A stretch of 64,000 nucleotides of DNA from Apodemus sylvaticus (GCF_947179515.1 NC_067488.1:28882539-28946538), one strand, 5' to 3'. Numbered from the stretch's first letter, positions 10,700-22,149 are shown. Made by a program: numbers and translations. The notes: generated from the letters alone by a model not told the origin.

Positions 10700-11065
10700 A
10701 TGACTTTCCTTTTTTCTGTCAGACCCTCACCACTGAGGTGCGAACACAGGTGAGAACCTGTGTTGCCCATCAAGTCAGAAGAGAATTGCAGTTGTAGTCT
10801 ACCTTGTGCATCCTGCCTGTTGAGTCATCTTTGACTGAAAACAAGCTGGATCTGGGAAATTTCAGAGTCCTGGTATGGTAAGCCTGCCACACAGGCCATA
10901 ATTAAAAACTTTGGTGATTAAAGGAAAGCAGCTTCCTCTTGGCTACATGCAATAAAGCTCCTGCCATGTAGGGGTGCAGGGACTTCTTTTTGTTCGATAA
11001 GACAATAGCTTCAGACTAGGAGAAGACATTGTCTCTTTTTGGTGAGTCTGTCCGGGAGTGTTTAC
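10700..11065 (+). mobile_element. Possible LTR (ERV1-like R/U5)
   Basis: A polyadenylation-type AATAAA in CATGCAATAAAGCTCCTGCC (about 10947-10966), followed by a T/G-rich stretch and TGAGTCTGTCCGGGAG, resembles the R-U5 part of an LTR. No partner LTR, primer site or target duplication was found, so this is tentative. Confidence 0.3.
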
Positions 11066-11343
11066 AGCACTTCTGTGATGTGGAACTATAGTAGTCTCTG
11101 TGTAGATGACACAGCTACTTACTGTTTTACTAAAATGTAATACATTTCCTTGAATACATATTTTTTCAGTAAGATCATTTTCATAAACTTAAGATCATTC
11201 CAACTTTTTGTTAAACATTTTTGCCAGTTCATTAATTAGAAAAAAATGTTTGGCTCAACAGGTTCTTTCCTCACCACTTGCTACCTTTTCAGTGAGATTT
11301 GTTTCCTACTCACCGATTCTTAATCTTGAGTCTAAAGAGAGCT

Positions 11344-11345
11344 AT

Positions 11346-11385
<40 letters not shown>
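11344..11385. repeat. (TTTA)n microsatellite
   Basis: About ten TTTA units. Not attached to a recognisable SINE body. Confidence 0.98.
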
Positions 11386-11386
<1 letters not shown>

Positions 11387-11577
11387 GTGATCTTAAATCC
11401 TAAATAATATGGAATAAGGTTTTGGAATTTGGACATGTAGATATAAAAACAGAAAGAGAGACTATTTGAGGGAAACAGACTAGAAAATGAGTATATGTGG
11501 GAAAGGGGCTGGGGAGAACAGTGGAGGAGAATGAATAAGAAATATATGTAACTTGCGTATAAAAATGCTACAATGAG

Positions 11578-11753
11578 GGGGCTGGAGAGATAGCTCAGTG
11601 GTTAAGAACACTGACTGCTCTTCCAGAGGTCTTGAGTTCAATTCTCAACCACTACATAGTAGCTCACAATCATCTATAATGGGTCCTAATGCCCTCTTCT
11701 GGTGTGTCTAAAGACAGCTATAGGATACTCATAATAAGTAAATAATTTTTTTA
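11578..11753 (+). mobile_element. B2 SINE with TSD
   Basis: GGGGCTGGAGAGATAGCTCA head, CCAGAGGTCTTGAGTTCAAT, and the CTCTTCTGGTGTGTCTAAAG body end. Flanked by near-identical 16-bp duplications, aaaaatgctacaatga (11561-11576) and aaaaatgttacaatga (11754-11769), with one mismatch. Confidence 0.97.
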
Positions 11754-12184
11754 AAAAATGTTACAATGAAGCTTATTGCTTGTTAGATAATCTAAGCATT
11801 GATAATAAAAAGAACCTATATTGAAAAACTCTGTATACTTCCTGTTAGCAGACATTTCATCTACCTCTGCTTTGTATTCTCCCCAAAAGGGTGCACTAGA
11901 AGCTCCAAACTGGAGATACTATGTTGTATTTTCTTTGGATGACACAGGTATCTAGGTAACTCAGCAGAAAATTATTAGCAGTATTTTTCCGTACCATTAT
12001 GCCAACTTAAATAGTACTTTATCTTAAATCTAAGCTCTGTTTTCAAACTCAACTGCTGAAATATTTTCAAATGGACTGTACCAACAATGTAGAGTAGCGA
12101 GAACCTAAGGTCAAAGCTATCTTATGATACAATCTACTGTAGGACAAACTTAACTGATGGTACAAATTGTATTTACAATGGGTG

Positions 12185-12625
12185 GAGGTTGAATTGTATT
12201 CCTCTTCAGAGAAAGAAAGAGAAGTTAAAATCCTAATGTCAGTATCTAAGAATGGGACATTCTTTGGATAGAGAGTCACTGCAGATATATTTAGCCAAGA
12301 TGAGGCTTACTGAAGGAAGAAGAGATCTCCTTAAGTATGGCTGCTATCATTAGAGGTGGTTGTTATGCTAAGATGAGGCACAAGGAGAATACTACATCAA
12401 GAGGAAAAAACCCCTGTTATATGCCTCTACAAGTCAAAGGATGGTGATGTTCTCAGCAGACCAATAGAATGAAACAAAAGTCAAGAAAGAATAAGCCTAT
12501 AGCCCCGTTGATAGCTTATTTTCAGATTTCCAGCATTCTGAACTATGAGGCAATAAATTCAGCTCTTTTAAGCCACTAGCTAGTGCTACAGTGTTGTGCT
12601 GTAACCTTAGCAAACTGATGTAACC
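12185..12625 (+). mobile_element. Ancient MLT1-like MaLR LTR
   Basis: MLT1-type order: TTGAATTGTATTCC near the start, a TTTGGATAGAGAGTC..GCAGATATATTTAG segment, a TCTACAAGTCAAAGGA segment, then CAGCATTCTGAACTATGAGG, CAATAAATTCAGCTCTTTTA and AGCCACTAGCTAG near the 3' end. Shared with placental mammals generally, hence old. Confidence 0.7.
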
Positions 12626-13213
12626 TTTGAAGAATGATAGTCTATTTTCAACAAGTGAGAAGATAGACAAAAGCCACTTATTACATTGCTGCCAAGGCAT
12701 CTGAGAGCGAGTACCACAAGATAATATGTGAAAATCTGGAAAGAAAGGGTAATATCATTGGAGACTGGAGTGTGGAAATTTACAGTTTCAATGACAACCA
12801 GATCAAAGTCAAACAGTGTTCAAAGGAACACTGCTGAAACATACCACTGAAGCACACTGCAAGAAGAAACCAGACTTGAGATCATAATTGTTTTATGCAG
12901 ATGATCCCATATCTGAAAATGACACACAGGTTAGAAGGGAGGGGAGATGGTAGGCAGGAAAAGGAGAAGTTTTTCTGAGTGAGTCTTTAGTAACAATTTG
13001 CAATTATTTGGAAACAGTGGTAAGAAGCTGAGAATCTGCTATTTGAGTACCTTAAAAGATAGGGGCCTGTAAGGAGCTTCTGCTGGAGAGGGCTTAAGCT
13101 ACTTAAAACTTTTAGGAAAGAGATAGTTAAGAAAAATCTAAGGGAAAGAGTGTTCATTGAGGATTTTGTGGCTGTTTTTTAATCCTGCACAAGAATTAAA
13201 GAAGAACACAAAT
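12626..13213. other. Single-copy DNA flanking the provirus
   Basis: No gene recognised. It is the left flank of the pre-integration site; with the sequence right of 18054 it forms one continuous original locus. Confidence 0.5.
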
Positions 13214-13219
13214 GCTGCT

Positions 13220-13538
13220 TGTAGAGGCCAGCTCAAACATCTTAATTGTGGGTTCTCTGGAAGGAGAGATGGGTAAGGAACAGGCTGCAAGAGAAATTAC
13301 ATGGAGAGACACAAAACACATGGCTTTTGGTTCAAGTCTCTATCTTTAATGATCATGCCTCTCTCCCAAGAAGCAAAGGCAGACCAAGCCCCTCCCCTGA
13401 AGGCTGGAAACTGGTTCTTCTTGTTCTTCAGGAGGTGGGTGGTCAGGTTGCTGGCTGCTATTCTTGAGAGCAGTGGGCAGGGGGAAGTCACAATTCCTCC
13501 CTTCTATTCTTGAGAGCAGTGGGCAGGGGGAGGTCACA
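13220..13538 (-). repeat. Provirus 1, 3' LTR
   Basis: On the minus strand it runs TGTGACCTCCCCCTGCCC to GGCCTCTACA, so it has TG..CA ends. The first about 85 bases of U3 consist of two tandem copies of a 40-50-bp unit (13455-13538). It pairs with 17730-18048. Confidence 0.95.
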
Positions 13539-13559
13539 ATTCCTCCCTTTTTTTTTAAT
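13539..13559 (-). promoter_or_regulatory. Provirus 1 polypurine tract
   Basis: On the minus strand: an A run then GGGAGGAAT immediately before the TGTGAC start of the 3' LTR, the expected place and composition for plus-strand priming. Confidence 0.8.
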
Positions 13560-14214
13560 TTTAAGAAAAACCAGTGGATAACTATATTTGTCAAAAGACG
13601 ATGGGTGTTGACCAGTGAGGGAAAGCAGAGGCCTCTAACCCCTTAAATATTAATTGACATCCTTTTCAGGGGAGGGGAAATAGTCTGCCTTATTATTTTA
13701 AAGTCTCTCAATGTTGACCCCTATGCAGCCAGGCTTACTTTCAGGGAAACTCAGAAGCAGGACATTTCCTTTTTCCCTCGCAGTGCTTTGCCTCAAACCT
13801 CATAACTGGTGCCCATGTTTGTTTTAATTAACAAACACGCATAGATCTGAGTTCTATGCAGCTCCATTTGTGGAGATCCACTGGTAAAGTAAATGCCCTG
13901 TGATATGAGTTGGCTGGCTTTCATAGCCGCCCATCATCGAGTCTTGGAAGCCATTGCTGTAGCAGCCCATCTTCGAGTGCTGTATCTGAAAGATATCTGC
14001 TTGAAACACAAAATAAGAGATTAAAGGGAAAAACTGCTTGGACTGTTTTTCTGGAGGACCCATGGTATTTAATTTGGTTGTAAATTAGTAGCTCAGCAAT
14101 AAAACCTGGCTTGCAAATTAATGGCTGGAGGAAAAGCAGCCTACCTTCCCAATATGTGAGAAGTAGCCTTAAGAACATTATTGAATTAGTCATACTTACC
14201 AGCTGATTTAGGGT

Positions 14215-14822
14215 CTCTATTTACCTACCATATCAATCTTTCTGGCAGCCATCGGGCTCCGTCTTCTTTTTGAGAGAAAATATAAATAGAACATCTTTTC
14301 CATAATATAACAGGGTCTGGACCGTTCCATGTATTGGTTAACGAGTCCCGCCATTTAACCATGGCAATCCCTTGGTATAAAAACTCGTGAACAATGATTG
14401 ATTACATTTAGAGGCTTCTCTTGAATGTAGAGAAGTAAAAAGAAATCTTTTTTCCAATTTTTGCATAGCGAGTTACATCCATTTGTCAAAAATGACTGGG
14501 CATAAGGCCACATAGATAAACCCCTAAATGGGGAGCTGGAGATAAGGAAAGGTATTAGGGCATTGTTTTACAATAGTGAAAACAAAGATCCTGATGGCGT
14601 ATTAAAATTAAACATGCCATAGGTTTCCAATAAAGGACAAATTTTGCAACATACAAGCTAATTGTAAAAGGATTAAAAGTATTATTTATAGGTTGAAAAA
14701 CATTTAATATCATTGTCAGCTCTAACTGAGCTTAGCCCAGGTGTTTCTATAACCACCTGTTGATTATAAATAAGATATCTAGCTCTTCCTTCAGAAGAGT
14801 CATCTATGAAAATCAAGAGTAT
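14215..14822 (-). pseudogene. Provirus 1 pol remnant (RNase H and integrase pieces)
   Basis: Reading the minus strand: an RNase H-like start with an Asp-Asp-Ser-Ser acidic motif (about 14822-14700). Next come integrase pieces: the second half of a zinc-finger region and a PHLG..GLMPSHF..QMDVTRY segment that opens the integrase core (about 14640-14440). Last is the integrase C-terminal segment with a GARWLPERL-like motif (about 14350-14215). These match betaretrovirus-type pol in order. Most of the integrase core is missing between about 14430 and 14360, and stops interrupt all frames. Dead coding sequence. Upstream protease and reverse transcriptase were not recognised. Confidence 0.8.
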
Positions 14823-15674
14823 TTTTATGCAGAGGCTATAAAGATCATATTAGGAAATACAACCTCATGTATATCTAAGAAACATTATTAATCTATCTTA
14901 AGGACAACAGCAATGCCAATAAGTGAATTCTTCTATCTCATCTAGGCATTGGCATGCCTAGTGATAGGATGCCATATACATTTAGCAAGGTTTCCTCGGC
15001 ATCCAAATTTTAAAATTTTCTTAAAAATATATATGCTTTAAAAATATATATGCATAATTCAAATTATATGCATAGGGATACCAGTTCCCCTCTGTTTTTC
15101 TTTTTTAAGAATATATTGTTTTGTTTTATAAAAAGTGTTTTATATTACCTCATCTTTGAGGATAATAAAGAATCAAATTGTCAAAGATATCTCAAATGAA
15201 TAGCCTTTATTTATTAAATGGCCAGTTTTATTGTTTGTTCCAATCTAAGTTGGAACACCAAGCATATACCATAACATATGCAATAACTATGTAACTATAG
15301 AAAATAAACATAGCATTCTCAGTTGCCCTTTGCTAGACCAGTTGCAACTAGAATGCCCCAAAATGAATCATAGTTATATGCACATATTTTAATTTTTTAA
15401 ATTAGAAATATGAGTATCAATTATCTGTAAAAGTTAATTAAGTCCTCTAGAATCAACACCATTATGTGGTAGAAGTAGAAATTGAGGACATCAAGAACAA
15501 ATCTTTATAATTTGATGTACATAAAAATATAAAATTAATTTTTAAGCCATTATCTTTTTGATGAATATAAACAATATGTTTGTATATTCGACTGTCTCTA
15601 TATAGCTGTCTGGTATATAAACTTTATGTGCCCTGACCCAAGGGGTCTTGTCCAGGCACCTTTTTAAAGATTAA

Positions 15675-15893
15675 ATTATAAATAAGTATATTGTAGTTGT
15701 CTTCAGACACACCAGAAGAGAGCATTAGATCTCACCACAGGTGGTTGTGAGCCACCATGTGGTCGCTGGGATTTGAGCTCTCGTGCTCCATGAATGAGGA
15801 CCTAGCCTTTAGCAGCTGAGCCATCTTTCTAGGCTTATAAACATAAAATATAAGAGTCTAGCTCTCAGCACCCATGGCTATCTCTCCAGCCTT
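15675..15893 (-). mobile_element. Old B2/B3-type SINE inside provirus 1
   Basis: Antisense B2/B3 order: TTGTAGTTGTCTTCAGACAC, ACCAGAAGAGAGCATTAGAT, GGTGGTTGTGAGCCACCATG, AGCAGCTGAGCCATCTTTCT. A second truncated head (CACCCATGGCTATCTCTCCA) at about 15870-15893 suggests two nested or partial copies. Confidence 0.8.
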
Positions 15894-16639
15894 TGGGTTA
15901 GCATATAAATGTCTAAAGGATAGCAATTTAGAGAACATATCCTTTGAAATTTGAATTATATTTGTATAGACAATTGTAAAAATTAAGAATTAGCAGTATT
16001 AAAAATAGAACAATTTTAAGCAATTGTAAACCATGAGCTTTATATATATTTACTATTATTGAAAGATTGATTTTTAACATCTTAAAAATAGTTGCTATAG
16101 CACCCAAGTGCTGAAGCAGGGAAAACTTAAAGGAATAGACGTTATATAAACTTTAGTCCCATAGTTGATGTATAGTTTATGAGATGTACATATAGAAATA
16201 TAAAGTATATTGCAACAACTTATTTTTTGGATAACAATTATTAATTTTGCCTAAAAAGGCTTGCCATGTAATAGATCAACCATTAATAATAATTAATTTG
16301 ATTGCTGCTTGAAGCAAGGAATAAACGTTTTATTAGGCACTTAAAACATTTCTTTAAAGTATCTCTATAACATTTTAACACCACATCAATAGTTCTCCTG
16401 TGGAAAACTTAAAGAGATGTCTTAGCCAATTAACTTATTTTAATAACCTTTGAAAATTATTTATTTAAAAAATTTAAAAAACCCATAAGTAAAGGCCTGT
16501 TTCTCTATAAACAAAACATTTTTATAAACAAATATTTTTATAAAACAAAAGAGATTTCTATAAATAAAATATATTAAAAAATGTAAGATCTCAGCTTCTT
16601 TTATTGAAGCAAAGACAAAACACTCCTCATGTAAGGGAT

Positions 16640-17073
16640 GCTAGGGGCCTCTTGGAAAACCTGCGGTCCGTGACAGGGGAGACAATTCTCTCCTGTTGTC
16701 CCGCGGAAAAACAGTCCTTCAGGCCATGCCCAGAAGCCACTTGGCTCCAGTCCAGAGTCATAGCCGCTGACCCAGGCTGGCCATTGAGGCCATCCATGCT
16801 GCTTTATACTCTGCCTCTAGCTGCTTGGAAAACACGCAGGCCAGCGCAGCGGCCACAGGGACAAAGCGGAGGGGAGACACTTCTCTCTGGACGTCCTGTG
16901 GAGAAACAGTCCCTCAGGCCATGCCCGGAGGCCGCCAGCCCGATCAGCCTAGGGCCCACGGAATACTGGGCTCCTTCTAGCAGGGCCACCATCGGCACCA
17001 CCTGGGCCACCTGCAGTGTTATGGGTTCATTCTAGCTGCTGCCAATATCGCCTGTGCCCTGCGCCACATGCGC
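16640..17073. repeat. GC-rich block with two imperfect tandem units in provirus 1
   Basis: Two related units, about 16650-16820 and 16823-17000, share CTTGGAAAAC, GGGGAGACA..TTCTCTC, and ACAGTCC(C/T)TCAGGCCATGCC. Shared points are offset by about 173-195 bases. The block is strongly GC-rich and CpG-containing within an otherwise very AT-rich interior. It lies near the 5' (leader) end of the minus-strand provirus. The 143-codon plus-strand frame across it (16604-17035) matches nothing I know. Confidence 0.8.
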
Positions 17074-17124
17074 TCTGCCTTCCAAGTGCTGGGATTAAAG
17101 GCATGCGTGCCACCATTGCCCGGC
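17074..17124 (-). mobile_element. B1 SINE head fragment inside provirus 1
   Basis: Reverse complement is GCCGGGCAATGGTGGCACGC and ATGCCTTTAATCCCAGCACT, i.e. the first about 50 bases of B1 only. No tail or duplication is seen, so it probably arrived as part of a larger captured segment. Confidence 0.85.
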
Positions 17125-17709
17125 TGCTGCATGCAGCTTTGAATTAGCCTGTGGCCTGCTGGCTCAAGACCCCAGCAGACGGAATTTTAATCAATTTTTA
17201 TTTTTAACATGAGACAAACACTCATTCACACAAAACACAGATAGATTAAACGTACATGTGGACAATCGGTGTACCGAAGACATAGAAATTAAAGCACGCC
17301 TGCAATGTAACCAAATCCATTTTCCTTTTTTCTTTTATGTTTCTAGAAATATTTTTTTTTGTTTTTTGTTTTTTACTGTTTTTATTTTGTTTTATATTAT
17401 TTTATGCCCTATTTCTCTTGCCTGGTGCAGTTCTTAGACTGCGGACAAATGCCTAACTAAATTAATTCCTTGTTCCATGTTGTCTCTACATCCTAGCTGA
17501 TCTCAGTGCAGGGCCTACATACTGAGTCAGTCTAGCCTGTTTCTTTACACACTTCTGCAGCAACATTCTTTAGAAATAAATGACATTATTAGTGCTAAAT
17601 TAATACCCTGTTGTTTACCGTGCTCGATACATAAACTTTTTCCTTTTCTTTTTCCTTGGAGCTCCTAAATCCAGACAAACATAGCTCATTTTGCCTCTCC
17701 GTTTACAGT

Positions 17710-17727
17710 TATACCATGTTGGCGCCA
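17710..17727 (-). promoter_or_regulatory. Provirus 1 primer-binding site (Lys tRNA-type)
   Basis: On the minus strand TGGCGCCAACATGG starts two bases after the 5' LTR end (spacer TA). TGGCGCC is the start shared by primer sites for lysine tRNAs. Downstream bases diverge, so the exact isoacceptor is not assigned. Confidence 0.8.
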
Positions 17728-17729
17728 TA

Positions 17730-18048
17730 TGTAGAGGCCAGCTCACACATCTTAATTATGGGTTCTCTGGAAGGAAAGATGGGTGAGGAACAGGCTGCAA
17801 GAGAAATTACATGGAGAGACACAAAACACATGGCTTCTGCTTTAAGTCTCCATCTTTAATGAATATGCCTCTCTCCCAAGAAACAAAGGCAGACCAAGCC
17901 TCTCCCCTGAAGGCTGGAAACCGGTTCTTCTTGTTCTTCAGGAGGTGGGTGGTCAGGTTGCTGGCTGCTATTCTTGAGAGCAGTTGGCAAGGGGAAGTCA
18001 CAATTCCTCCCTTCTGTTCTTGAGAGCAGTGGGCAGGGGGAGGTCACA
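17730..18048 (-). repeat. Provirus 1, 5' LTR
   Basis: Same length as the left LTR (319 bp), TG..CA ends, with the same tandem duplication in U3 (17965-18048). It would hold the promoter for leftward transcription. Confidence 0.95.
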
Positions 18049-18054
18049 GCTGCT

Positions 18055-19137
18055 TAAGGTAGCTTGAGATGTCCCGAAGAATTCTCCATAAACCAAAAAC
18101 ATCGTTGATGGCATCATATTTGACATTCTCAACCTTCATCTTTGCCTTGAAACACAGTGCCCTTTAAATAATCAGTCATTTTCTCCTTGTGATCATGTGG
18201 TTGGCAGTGAAGTCCACCCTGGTTCCATTGGTCATCGTCGTGAGATCTGACCACATCTGAGCCACCCACACCAAGATCAAAATTCAAGATTCAGAGAAAG
18301 AGCCCTACTAAGTGCATCTATCTTTTCATCATCACAGTGAGAAAATCTTAAGTCACACCCTGGCAACTTGGTGATCACATGACCTGAAAATGATAGGCGG
18401 GACTAGGGTGAGGGTAAGTGGGGAGGAAGCATATGACTGAGGACACGTGAGGACACGTGTATGCACAGGTGGAGACGGACAGTGGTACAGAGGCAGAGTT
18501 TAGAGGCTGCTGTGGGATATGAGGCATGGATGCAATGACCGGCCTTAGATTTAATGTAGTTCTTCACAGGGCTTATATGACTGTATAGAAACTGAGCTTG
18601 AAATACCACTTTTCTCAATTACTACTTAGGAAATAATGGAAAAATAAACATGCCTCCCATGTCCTTTTGCCCTTATTTATACAAAGGAATGGCCTGAACA
18701 TCTTGCTTGCTCTTAATTACATTTACCTACTTCCCTTGGTATCACATAGGTTGTAACTAATTACTAGATAGTGTAATTTCTAAAGAACTGGTGCCTGGGG
18801 TGCATATAGGGCTCCAGCATGGTCTCTCCCGCCCTCACAGATGACAACGGCAACCATTACAATGAATTTGGAAGCAGTGAATTATAAGTGCTTGAACCAT
18901 CATCCTCAGGCAAAAATCACCATTGAGTCAAGTTATTCCATATTCCCTTTGTTAATGCCAGTTACCTCCTCTAACTAATACAATGGGGTTAATATAGTGC
19001 CTCTGTAGTAGATCTGCCACAGCTGAAGCAGCAAAAATATGTATAGTGTTTTGTCTCAGGCAGGATTAAAGAGCTGTGAATGTCTTGGGTATTCTGATTC
19101 TTACTCTCAGTACGGTGTCTTTATTGGGGAATAATTT
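18055..19137. other. Single-copy DNA, unresolved
   Basis: The first about 300 bases (18055-18350) have a cDNA-like texture on the minus strand but no product was recognised and frames are broken. The rest shows nothing identifiable. Confidence 0.4.
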
Positions 19138-19292
19138 TTCTTTTTTTTTTTCCTTTCTTTTTTTGGTTTTTTGAGACAGGGTTTCTCTGTATAGCCCTGG
19201 CTGTCCTGGAACTCACTTTGTAGACCAGGCTAGCCTTGAACTTAGAAATCCTCCTGCCTCTGATTCCCAAGTGCTGGGATTAAAGGTGTGCA
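19138..19292 (-). mobile_element. B1 SINE, 5'-truncated at its head
   Basis: T-rich tail then GAGACAGGGTTTCTCTGTAT, CCTGGCTGTCCTGGAACTCA, AAGTGCTGGGATTAAAGGTG. It stops before the B1 head and is followed by a (TTTG)-rich stretch to about 19340. Confidence 0.95.
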
Positions 19293-21139
19293 TTTTGTTT
19301 GTTTGTTTTTTTTTGTTTGCTTGTTAGTTTGTTTTTTGAGGTAAATAACCAAATTTGAATATCCAGCTTCAGAACTGGGCAGAGGGCTACATTCACAATA
19401 ACAACACTTTGTAGGAGGAGTGAGAAGCCCAAATTGCTAAAAACTCAAAACCTGACAGTCCCATTTCCAGCAAATGTTGGTTTGTCCCATTTGTTTTATT
19501 TGTATTCCAATCAAATATTCATGGGAAATTTCCTCATTATCTCACAGAAAGTCTTAATGATGAAAACCACTGCTTAATTCTCCAGAGATTAGGAGAGCCA
19601 GCATACTGATTTAGTGTTAACCTCATTAGGGCAGGGACTGCAGAAGAGTGGATTAGCAGCAGGATGCGCTGCATAGTTAAGTATCAAATTGTCAGCCAAT
19701 TAGGTGTTCTTTGTGTGAACAATGTATTATTTTCACATATCAGATACCAGATCTCGAGTATTGCAGTGCCTTTTTAATTCTAAAATACATGATTAACCTC
19801 CATTGTACTCTTGTACATAATTTAAATTCTGTGCTAAAATGGAAACAATTTGTGAACCTGAAAGTGCTCCTTGGTACCACAGGGGATTTTGCAGGCGTGC
19901 CTGTGAGGACAAACATTTGGTGGGTAGAGCAAGTGTCCTGTCATTCCTACTAGACTGTGCAGAGCACAGGGAAGCCAAGGCCATTTGCCAGCCATTTGAA
20001 AGGGTCACCTGGGTTGATGGCTCACACTCCACTTTAGTAAAAACTTATTCTTAATGAGTCTTGTATGCATTTAATGTGCTCATTCATTCTTTCTACAAGA
20101 TTGTTCATTCTATAAACCAGGTTGACTCATGAATAGGTTCAAGCATATGAAAGGAGAATTGGAAGTGTGGAGAGAAATATGTCCTGGGCACACAGAACGT
20201 TAAGGCTTTAAAGAAGATACTCAGGAAATTTTAGATAAGGTTTATCAAAAAATGACAGGATGCATGCAACTTTCAAAATATCATATTCTTATTAAAACTA
20301 TAAACATGAAGTATTCTTAGATACAAAGATCGGTGAACAGCATGGACTCTGTTACCCAGAAAAATAGGAAAAGCATCTTTAGTCATAACTCATGAAAGCA
20401 ATGAATGACATGTAAGAAACAATAAACAAGTGCCTTTTTACCAAGACCACAGTGGTCCAGAGAAAAAAGTTCTCCAGCCTTAAAAAGTAGGCTGCTGCAG
20501 AGTAGAGAGATGCTGTGTACAGTCCGAGGACTCACAGGAGGGACATGGGCTGTTTGCTTGGCATAGGGAAATACAAGCCAAACATATACATACATGTCTT
20601 TGAGATCAAGCAAGTATCTAGAAAACATTATGAAGAAGGATAGTCATATTGGAAGTAGAGGGTGAGTGTAAGCAACAGAAAAATCTAACACTGACCTAAA
20701 GTAATATGATACAAATTGTCAGCCTTCATAATCATGATGTCATCATGAAAGCCTGCTGTGACCTCAGGAGGACCATTAGCTCAATCACATGCAAATGTAG
20801 ACAATTATCGGAAAACAAAAATGGTATCTAGAAAAACCTGAGACTACTTTCTGTAGCATCCCATAACTAAGTGATCCAGGGATGATGGGATTAAAGCAAA
20901 GGGCAGCACCACACCCTACAGTACTATTACCTTTCAACAGTGTTCTTAAAGTTAGCTCATTTAAAAGATACAGAGCATATAATCCTCCTCTGTGGATTTA
21001 GTCATCCCCATTTAATCCTCTCATTGTCTTAAGGTTTGAATTATAACTCTCCAGGTAATTATGTGGGTCTTAAAAAAGTGACCTTTAATTTAAACTAAGT
21101 CAATCTAACAAAATTAAAATATTAGTACCACTTATTATT
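19293..21139. other. Single-copy DNA
   Basis: No gene recognised. Overlapping 70-80-codon frames at 19711-20054 show no family features. A possible B1 scrap near 20880-20922 is too short to call. Confidence 0.45.
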
Positions 21140-21290
21140 TCTGATCCTCAGCAAATTGTTTAGCTCATTTATTTTTTTCTATAGAACGGAAACAATGGTG
21201 ATTCCTATATCATACATTTTATATCATGAATTAACTAGAATTCTATGAAATACATTTAAAATAATGCACAGGTGGCACAAATAAAATGTC
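21140..21290 (+). mobile_element. Probable MIR SINE
   Basis: MIR-like order: CAGCAAATTGTTTAGCTCAT, ACGGAAACAATGGTGATTCC, then AAATACATTTAAAATAATGC and ACAGGTGGCAC. Confidence 0.5.
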
Positions 21291-21514
21291 CAAGACAAAC
21301 ATCATTATTAAAATTTCTTTCATCTATTCATTGTTATTATCATCTTGTTATCGAGACCAAAGTGGAAGCACTCAACTTTAAAATTACCATCGTACCTTGG
21401 GGTACTGAAGGTTGTCTTTAAAAGCATACTTCCCTAACTAGATTACATGTAATATTAATCTCCGATTATATTCTGGAAATCAAAAGGTTACTAGGCTGGA
21501 AGAGATTAATGTTT

Positions 21515-21925
21515 TCATTCTAGTTTCATTTCTATTGTTATGATAAAAATATTCTGAAAGAAAGATACTTAAGGAATGAAGGGCTAATTAGGTTACCAGG
21601 TTACTGTCCATCACTAAATGAAAGTCAAGGTAGGTACTCAAGAAGCCAGTTACATCATATTCATCATCCAGAGCAGAGAGAATGAATGAGCTCATGCTGC
21701 TTGCTTGCTTGTTAGCATTCCTCGCTGTTAGACAATCCAGGATCCAGCCTAGGGGATGGTGCTACTCATAATAGCCTGAGTTTTCCTATATCAATCATCC
21801 ATCTAGATCATTCTTCACAGACATATTCACAGGCCAACCTGAACTAGAGAATTCCTCATTTAGACTCTCTTCCTAGATGATTCTGGGTTGTGCCAAGTTG
21901 ACAATTAGAAATTAACCATCATAAT
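21515..21925 (-). mobile_element. Rodent LTR-like repeat (MaLR/RMER-type), near full length
   Basis: Begins TTTCATTTCTATTGTTATGA and ends GGTTGTGCCAAGTTGACAAT, with GGCCAACCTGAACTAGAGAA between. Related copies sit at 9480, 35645 and 54590. On the minus strand the order (TCAACTTG.. to ..TAACAATAGAAAT) is that of a rodent LTR. Subfamily not assigned. Confidence 0.6.
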
Positions 21926-22149
21926 TGCCTAAGCATCTTTCTCAAACACTTTTGGCTATAAACTGTTTTTCTGTTTGTTTTTGTTTTGTTTCATTTTTGT
22001 TTTTCACATATGGATCTGTGTGTATATCAGGGAATGTATGGGCAAGTGTAACCAGAAAAGGGAAACCTACCTATGGGACTAAGCATGCTAACAGGGAAAA
22101 ATGTACGCTCTGCTTGGGCGAGCACTAACTCTGCTTACTGGGCACCAGT

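Larger units (their letters stand above)
13214..18054 (-). mobile_element. ERVK-like (class II) provirus 1, complete with both LTRs
   Basis: Two direct 319-bp LTRs (13220-13538 and 17730-18048) bound 4.19 kb of internal DNA. A 6-bp target duplication, gctgct, lies at 13214-13219 and 18049-18054; six bases is usual for class II elements. Orientation is minus: the Lys-type primer site lies beside the right LTR and the polypurine tract beside the left LTR. By hand count the LTRs differ at about 16 of 319 positions (about 5%), so it is not a recent insertion. Internal DNA holds only a decayed RNase H/integrase region, an old B2/B3-like SINE and an unusual GC-rich block. No gag, protease or env was recognised, so it resembles a non-autonomous element. 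Confidence 0.93.

Noticed and set aside
16604..17035. 143-codon plus-strand frame
   Set aside because: Lies in the GC-rich duplicated block of a minus-strand provirus; open because GC-rich DNA has few stops. No family features.
18260..18335. Possible C/D-box small RNA on the minus strand (GTGATGATGAAA and CTCTGAAT)
   Set aside because: No convincing terminal stem or guide layout; the boxes are short and common by chance.
20878..20922. Short B1-like scrap
   Set aside because: Too short and diverged to separate from chance.
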